This document shows positions 58,561 to 64,000 of a stretch of 64,000 bases of DNA, in pieces. Every line of letters begins with the position of its first letter. Position 1 is the first letter of the stretch. The notes beneath the pieces are model-generated. The model saw only the letters and a list, made by a program, of their open reading frames with translations, made no database searches and was not told where the DNA came from. The DNA comes from Cheiracanthium punctorium (taxonomy: Eukaryota; Arthropoda; Arachnida; Araneae; Cheiracanthiidae): positions 620,001-684,000 of the forward strand of contig JAWZYV010016535.1 of the NCBI GenBank assembly GCA_038373885.1, in the 5' to 3' direction. The translations under genes and the position numbers were made by a program.

Positions 58561-59504
58561 TAGATTCCCAACGGGGGCGGTATGGCCCCCATATTGGGCA
58601 CTGGTACTTTCCGGGGGGGGCAGTAGCAGATCCAGAGACAAATACGAGACAGTAAAGCTGAGAGGCCGGAGCATATCTATCAATTTGGGAAAATAGTATA
58701 ATCAAATAGTTTGAAAATACCTATTTTAATGAATAAGCATTTAAAACGTCTAAATCTTAGGCATTCTTTATGTTGATTTTACGAAGCGTTTCCAAGATAT
58801 TTTAAACGCCAACAAACCGCGATTTGGGTTTTAGATTCTTTCACAATCCAAACACTGAAGAATCAACCAACTTAGAAGAGGAAGTAACTGAGAGGAAGTA
58901 ACTGAGAACTCGAAGTAAAATTTAAACATAGACATTTGAGTTCTGGTTTCAAAAAATTAACATCTGCTTGTTACCCTGGATTGTGCAATTGTACAGAAGC
59001 TTTTAATCTTGGTACAGAAGTTTTTATAGGAAGAACCGAGTTTCCTTTATCCCATATAGCTGAATATGGATTCAGCGCAGTATCCAATTTCAAACAAGAG
59101 GAATGTGGAATACAAATCACCGAACGTGGCGGTGATCTGTTGATGTTCGGATGTTGTTGACGGAATCTGCCACGTTCTGTTGATGTTCACGAAATTAAAA
59201 TGGAACCCTACATTAATAAATTGTTAAAACTCCACTAGCCTCGTTTATCTCATTAGTTTCATATTTCTTATTGATTTGTGTTTATTTTTTAAATTTTAAT
59301 AAACAATTTTAGAGTACATTTGTTTGTCGTTTTATTAATATCTACTTTCATTTGTAAAAGATAAATTTACAAAAAGTTAGGTACATATAATATGCAAAAA
59401 TATTTTAATATTTCATATAAAATGAGCTATTATGAACAAGGGAGCATTGAATTTTTTTTTTCTTCTATAGGGGGGCGGTGGTCCAGAAAAGGTTGGAACC
59501 TCTG
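58561..59504 (+). mobile_element. Decayed hAT element with transposase C-terminal relic
   Basis: The right end GGTTGGAACCTCTG is a CAGAGGTTCCAACC-type hAT terminus. The left end TAGATTCCCAAC is a decayed counterpart. The flanking octamers GTTTAGTG (58553-58560) and ATTTAGGG (59505-59512) agree at 6 of 8. G runs lie inside both ends. It contains the relic at 58936-59245. Confidence 0.6.
58936..59245 (+). pseudogene. hAT transposase C-terminal remnant (ZBED5/SCAND3-like)
   Basis: The readable core is FPLSHIAEYGFSAVSNFKQE then IQITERGGDLLMF. After a small internal duplication (CTGTTGATGTTC repeated), FTKLKWNPTLIN follows. This matches the C-terminal dimerisation region of ZBED5/SCAND3-like hAT proteins (E.GFSAV...RN.L....DLRL.LT). 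Only about 75-100 codons are left and the frame is broken, so it is a relic. Confidence 0.65.
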
Positions 59505-59649
59505 ATTTAGGGAATCCTAGCTTTTATACTCGTGTGGATGGTTGAATTTTTTTATAACTGAAGAAGAGCAGATCTTTTATATCATCCGAAATGATCATCT
59601 TAATGAAAAGTACCACTTTATGTGTGTTATTATGTACAAAGTTTTTATT

Positions 59650-60347
59650 ATTTTCACAATTGCAGATTTGAAATAATAAAAACTATTCACAGATTATTTC
59701 TGCACTTACCTTTAAGAAAATATTTTTCAAAAGTAATACCACATGAATAGACACGAAGATAACGAATGAATAATGAATTTCTATTTCAATCACTGTTTCA
59801 CTGCTTATTAAAAATAGATCTTTCTGTTTTGCAGAAATGGGTATTTTGGGTAAGAGCCATAAGCCGTAGCATTACAAAGAAATTGCTGACATTAAAGTTC
59901 GAGTCAATCAAATGCTAAAAAACCGCCGAAACATAATAGAATTTACATTCAAAAGTGAGATGATTTTCAGCAGTTTTTAATCTTTGTAAGTAATAAACAA
60001 TTAGATTAGCTTTTAAATAAATAATAAACCTATATGTTAAACATGACAAACATTGAGATTATTTTACTGACAACACAGCAACGAAAATATGAAAGATATC
60101 CAGTAATGTCACAAAACTTAAGCAACTGAACATCAAAAGAATATTTAAGAAAGCTGCAGAATCATATTCATCTATGAAATACCTACTTTAATTAATGCCG
60201 CACTAAATAGCGATTAAAGAGCAGCGGTAAAAAAGTTATGAAGTTATTGTTTAATATATTCCAAAAATAAAGATCTGTTATATTACCTATGTATGAAAAT
60301 ATTGTTATTTAACACTGCTTAGTGATAAATCAGCAGTATAAATAAAT
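59650..60347. other. Downstream flank of the third innexin
   Basis: AT-rich; would include the 3' UTR of the minus-strand gene. No clear minus-strand AATAAA just downstream of the stop could be fixed. No other feature. Confidence 0.4.
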
Positions 60348-61457
60348 TTAAAATGACCTAAGATGTGCGCGCTTATCAAGTAATTTTTCGCCCTCTTTTA
60401 GTTCACTTGCAAAATCCTTGATCACATCTCTGAAATTTAGGGGCTCGAGATTTTTGCACAAGAGGTACAAGACGAACCAGTCTCCAAGATGAACTCGTGA
60501 CATGATGAGGTGCAGATCTTTTTTGTCAGCTATCCTTGACCTGGACCGGAGGACTAGGAAACGAGCAGCAGGCCAGAAAATGATCACCAATCTGTAAACC
60601 AGAATTACTCCCGACAAGACTGCTAGGATGATAAACCAGAACCACAAGAAGATGTAAATCTTCTCGTTGAGAATGTTCAGTGGGAGAATACACAGAGCAT
60701 CGTGCTTCTGCACGTCTCCAGAAGAGCCATATCTGTGGAAGGTACACTTCGTCATCCTCGGAAACACCTTAACCATGGGATCATTACGAAATTCTTGATC
60801 GAGATTCGTGAACTGCAAAACATTCGAACCGTACTTACTAAACTCACCGTCCAAAAAGGTGTCTATTAAGTAAATCTGTCCAATAACATTTGCAAAATTT
60901 AACATCTCACAAAATGTGAAACAAGCTATGTAGGTGGAATGGTTATACATGTGCGACTTCAGATATTCAATGAGCAGCTGTTTGCTTTGCTTTCTGTCCT
61001 CTTCCTTGATCACTGGGCAGTTGAGACCCAAGACCAGGGTCTTGATTTTTCCACCTTCCCATGCTTTCCACATGTATCGAGGAATGTAAAAGAAGATCGA
61101 CTGCAGGAATAGAACAAAACAAACCCACTGGTAGTACGAGTGGTACTTTTTCGGCTCCCCTGGTGTAGATTTATCGATTCCCGGGTGGGGGACCTCCACG
61201 CCAACTTTCTTATCCCAAGCGTTTGGCAGCGTAAAGGTGGTGTGTATCCAACAGTAGGTTTCCAAAACATTTTCCGGTATATCGTCATTCTGGATACAAT
61301 CTATCGGATCGCCGAAGTATTGCCGGCAGGTGACTAGGATACTGAAAGCCACGAGTACGACAACAGTGAACTTGTAATGAAGCCGGAAGACGTTGTTGTC
61401 TATGCACACACCATCGATCTTGACTATATTTTTCAAAGAACCGAACACGTCGAACAT
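60348..61457 (-). CDS. inx2: Innexin 2-like, intronless, 369 aa
   Basis: Gap-junction or hemichannel subunit of the plasma membrane. Seen: a continuous frame from MFDVFGSLKNIVKIDGVCID to a stop at 60348-60350. Four hydrophobic segments lie near residues 29-46, 111-128, 178-199 and 267-292. YYQWV is at 108-112, with Cys54 and Cys69 in loop 1 and Cys238 and Cys256 in loop 2. The N-terminus (MFDVFGS.K...KID.VCIDNNVFR.HYK) and the YIPRYMWKAWEGGKIK segment resemble insect Innexin 2 as I remember it, better than the two MDKLFG paralogues do. The symbol is therefore by resemblance, not by phylogeny. The start is the only sensible ATG, in context CACGATG. Codons are richer in G/C than the surrounding DNA. 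The C-terminal tail is the longest and most basic of the three. Confidence 0.95.
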   Translation of the reverse strand: MFDVFGSLKNIVKIDGVCIDNNVFRLHYKFTVVVLVAFSILVTCRQYFGDPIDCIQNDDIPENVLETYCWIHTTFTLPNAWDKKVGVEVPHPGIDKSTPGEPKKYHSYYQWVCFVLFLQSIFFYIPRYMWKAWEGGKIKTLVLGLNCPVIKEEDRKQSKQLLIEYLKSHMYNHSTYIACFTFCEMLNFANVIGQIYLIDTFLDGEFSKYGSNVLQFTNLDQEFRNDPMVKVFPRMTKCTFHRYGSSGDVQKHDALCILPLNILNEKIYIFLWFWFIILAVLSGVILVYRLVIIFWPAARFLVLRSRSRIADKKDLHLIMSRVHLGDWFVLYLLCKNLEPLNFRDVIKDFASELKEGEKLLDKRAHLRSF

Positions 61458-63179
61458 CGTGAATGTGTATCAGTTCAGGCTGAAAGAGTCCGCGAGAATG
61501 ATGAAGCGTATATCAGCTACGAAACTTCATCGAACAGATATCGGCAGACATCGGCTACACCAAGACACAACACCACAAGACAATGAACGCGAAAAGAGCG
61601 AAGTAGTGGAAAAAGTTTCGCTGTGGTTTATTCTCCTTTCTTTTGCAATGCACCGGGGGCTTTAAATCATTTTTCAAACATTTATGGCGCCGTGCGCTGT
61701 TTCGGCCGATTCAGATGCCAGCTGAGGAGATAAAAGAGAGACTGGATTTATCCGCTAGTAGAGGCAGAACGGAGAACGCTGATTCTGCTCCGTGATCATT
61801 ACTAAGTGATTCTCATTAACGCCACTGCGGTTGTCAACAGCCAGCATTTTTTGCGTCCATGAAGCAATTACTCTGAGTTATGTGTTCGTTCAATATCTAC
61901 TTCCCTTTCCAATTGAACTTTCGAGAGAAAGAGACCTAACGCTGCATTGGTGATGAAGATGGAACGGGAGGGGAGAGGAGAAACAGAGGTCAAAGGAAAG
62001 AAAGAAAGTAGCAGTTGCATATTTTTTTTTTTTTTTAAGTAAAGCGAGTGGATTAGGACGACATGATATTTTACCTTAAATCAGTGTCGGATTCCGAATA
62101 GTTTCAAAAAGGAAATGATAAGTAAGGCAAATATCACAGATAAGTAAAATCATCCTCCCCAAAAAAAACCATATAGCACATCCTCATGTAAATGCGGCTG
62201 TGGATAATGATCATACTTACAGATGGATGCAAGACAATATTTATTTGTTTGTATTTTTTAATGGAAAAGAAAGGAAAAACTACAGTACTGTCAAAGTGTT
62301 CTGATATTAATAAATGAAGTTAGGTTTCGTAGCATGGTGCTGTTTCCGCCAGGGGTTTTTAATCGTAAACCGATATGCGGTCGGTTCCCCCGGTGGGTGC
62401 TTCCCTCCCCCTTAACTGATGACGATTCAAATTGTAGCTCAAAATTCTAGGAAGGACTATGTACTTTTGAATGACACGGAATCGAAGGACTCGGGTTCGT
62501 ATCTCAGCTGACCAATGCCAAATGTGCACATTAGATCTGTAGGGTCGTAAGCTCACTCGATGGGTAAGTCGGCAGGTGGGAGAGAGGTCTGGCGGGGGAA
62601 GCGGATCCGTGAATGACCCTCTCTCTGGTGATACTCTACTGTTGTGAGGACAGAGACTGACATGAATAGCTTTCAAACTTTCCGATATAGCTGATATGTC
62701 AGTCTTAGTTATGAAATAAAATAACATGCTATTTCTTGATCTTGGAGTACACTTTGATGCGAGATGCCCCGTTTGCACCTGTTTTATTGAGGTTCTCTAT
62801 TCACGCATTCTACTTTAAAGGAAATTTCTTCAGCTACAGAAAATAAAGGCCCGCTTGCTCTTTATTCGGCCGTCGTTCATTGTACAGCAAAGTTAACCAA
62901 AATAACGTGTAGCATATTATTTAAAGTGTACATTATTCGTAAACAATTTGTGTATGTAACTTTGCTTTACAACAAACGATGATATAATAAACGTCAAAGA
63001 GATTTTTTTTTTTTTTTTTCAGCTATATATTATTTAACATGTACAAAGGAATTGTACGTGAATTTACTAGAAGACCCGTTTTGATTTCCATTCCGAAGCA
63101 ATATCACAAAACGAACACATAGAATATTAATTGAATAGAAATTTTAATACGTTAAAATTGTTTTAGCAAAAATATACTA
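61458..63179. other. Upstream region of the Innexin 2-like gene
   Basis: The first 300-400 bp are less AT-rich and would hold the 5' UTR and promoter; no defined element can be assigned. A T run lies at about 62023-62037. At 62340-62800 there is a GC-richer block with GGACTCGGGTTCGTATCTC, which resembles a polymerase III B box and may be SINE-derived, and a hAT-like CAGGGGTTTTTAATCG phrase at 62351. Another T run is at about 63003-63019. No gene recognised. Confidence 0.4.
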
Positions 63180-63729
63180 GGGGCATTCAAAAAGAAAGTT
63201 ACACTTGTTCCTCCACGGATGGCAACATTGCAAAACAAGCCCGAAGCTTAATCAGACAATAGTTCAGTTCCACGGCTTCCAACGGTAGCAATTTCATGCG
63301 GATAGTGACAATCGTTAGTGCGTACTACGAGAAGGAAATGCCGCGTAAATTGGATGCTTACTCCAACGTTGAAGAACGCGGCACACTACATTTTTGTGGG
63401 CAAAACGCTTCAAGCAAAGACATTGTCCTCTTGCATGACAATGCAAGACCTCACAAAGCACGCACAACACAGGATTTGGCTCGCAGCTTTGGATGGGAAG
63501 CCTGGCAGCATCCACCGTACAGTCTCGAACTGGCACCCCTTGGAGTAAGCTTCCAGTTTACGTGGCATTTCCTTCTCGTAGTACGCACCAACGATTGTCG
63601 CTATCCGAATGAAACTGCTACCGTTGGAAGTCGTGGAACTGAACTATCGTCTGATTAAGCTTCTGTCTTGTTTCGCAATGTTGCCATCCGTGAAGGAACA
63701 AGTGTAACTTACTTTTTGAATGCCCGTTG
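63180..63729 (+). mobile_element. Mariner deletion derivative with ~170-bp TIRs
   Basis: The ends GGGGCATTCAAAAAGAAAGT and the inverse at the right are flanked by TA (63178-63179, 63730-63731). The inverted match runs about 170 bp inward on each side (63180 to about 63349; about 63557-63729), up to GGAAATGCCGCGTAAA. About 200 bp of transposase remain between the arms. The long, well matched arms suggest moderate age. Confidence 0.85.
63381..63541 (+). pseudogene. Mariner transposase central fragment
   Basis: The frame reads DIVLLHDNARPHKARTTQDL then ARSFGWEAWQHPPYSLELAP. It spans the second catalytic Asp motif (HDNARPH) up to the start of the third (HPPYSPDLAPSD in the family). Here the third motif reads SLELAPLG, so that Asp is lost. 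The N-terminus and the rest of the catalytic core are deleted, so it is inactive. Larger open frames that start in the left TIR are artefacts of the deletion joining TIR and gene. Confidence 0.82.
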
Positions 63730-63800
63730 TACAAAGTAAGTGCATTTGAAAATCAAAGATTCGGGGAAATATAAGCTCAAATGAAAAAAATGGGTTAACA

Positions 63801-64000
63801 CAGCGGTTCTCAGACTTTTAGTCGCGCCTCCCTACAAAGGCTAACTTACGGTGGCGTGCGTAGCCCCCCCCTCACATTTTCCAGCATACATTCAGTTTTT
63901 TAATCTTTAATAATGAACATTTGCTACAAAATAATGTTATCAGTAAATTTTGAATGAAGATTTTAAGCGAAAATGGATATATTTTTGAGTAAAAATGAGA
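63801..64000 (+). mobile_element. hAT-like left terminus running off the window
   Basis: CAGCGGTTCTCAGACTTTTA is a typical hAT left end (CAGNGGTTCTCAA type), followed by a GCCTCCC phrase and a C run as in related MITEs. The right end is beyond the window, so it cannot be confirmed. Confidence 0.5.

Larger units (their letters stand above)
58386..59649. mobile_element. Foldback element with a hAT inserted in its loop
   Basis: The left arm (58386 to about 58520) starts AAAACTTTGTATATATAATA. The right arm (about 59517-59649) is its inverse (ATTATGTACAAAGTTTT). They share CTTCTTCAGTT and TTCAACCATCCA. Without the hAT the arms would be about 45-50 bp apart. No TSD recognised. Confidence 0.65.

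Noticed and set aside
51..61457. Innexins as recent retrocopies
   Set aside because: Intronless, but no 3' poly(A) tracts or flanking duplications, and the three are well diverged and intact; old duplication is simpler.
62359..62778. Minus-strand 139-codon open frame upstream of the third innexin
   Set aside because: No domain recognised; it crosses a GC-richer block with a B-box-like phrase, more likely repeat-derived. Not strong enough to call a gene or a SINE.
63296..63658. 120-codon open frame as an intact transposase
   Set aside because: It begins and ends inside the TIRs of a deletion derivative; only about 50 codons are real transposase and the third catalytic Asp is lost.

Overview
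The window is AT-rich, gene-poor eukaryotic nuclear DNA from an invertebrate, most likely an arthropod and plausibly a spider. The host-gene evidence is three innexins (gap-junction channel subunits), a family confined to animals and best known from invertebrates. The spider guess rests on the repeat families and is an inference, not a demonstration.

Genes. Only three intact host genes are visible. Each is an uninterrupted single-exon innexin: 51-1142 (+), 20552-21616 (-) and 60348-61457 (-). The third begins MFDVFGSLK and is closest in memory to insect Innexin 2. The other two begin MDKLFG and look like sister paralogues. All three keep the four-helix topology, the YYQWV motif before helix 2, and two cysteines in each extracellular loop. 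They form a dispersed paralogue cluster spread over about 60 kb.

Mobile DNA. Almost everything else that can be read is transposable-element debris, and much of it can be delimited exactly from terminal inverted repeats (TIRs) and target-site duplications (TSDs). 22-27.6 kb is a 5.3-kb element with arms of about 800 bp, 4-bp TSDs and GGGTCATTCCACGTC termini; it carries a tRNA-derived SINE and a foldback of about 725 bp. 28.3-34.4 kb is a Tc1-like element split by a 4.0-kb hAT element and by a second GGGTCATT element, which itself holds a TTAA-flanked piggyBac-like MITE. 43.7-48.9 kb is a short MITE expanded to 5.2 kb by two insertions. One is a TIR element with TTA TSDs carrying a decayed, uncharacterised QGERFHQDIKEMERRYQGRW protein. 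The other is a hAT element with a decayed ZMYM1-like transposase. 36.1-41.2 kb is a tandem duplication of repeat material.

Smaller elements include several hAT MITEs with 8-bp TSDs and long G or C runs, Tc1/mariner derivatives with TA TSDs, a tRNA-derived SINE family (eight copies or fragments), a second SINE family, foldbacks, satellite-like arrays (173 bp and about 87 bp periods) and microsatellites.

The best candidates for something undescribed are the TIR element carrying the RYQGRW protein and the GGGTCATT family with 4-bp TSDs. No RNA gene, CRISPR array or intact transposase gene was found.
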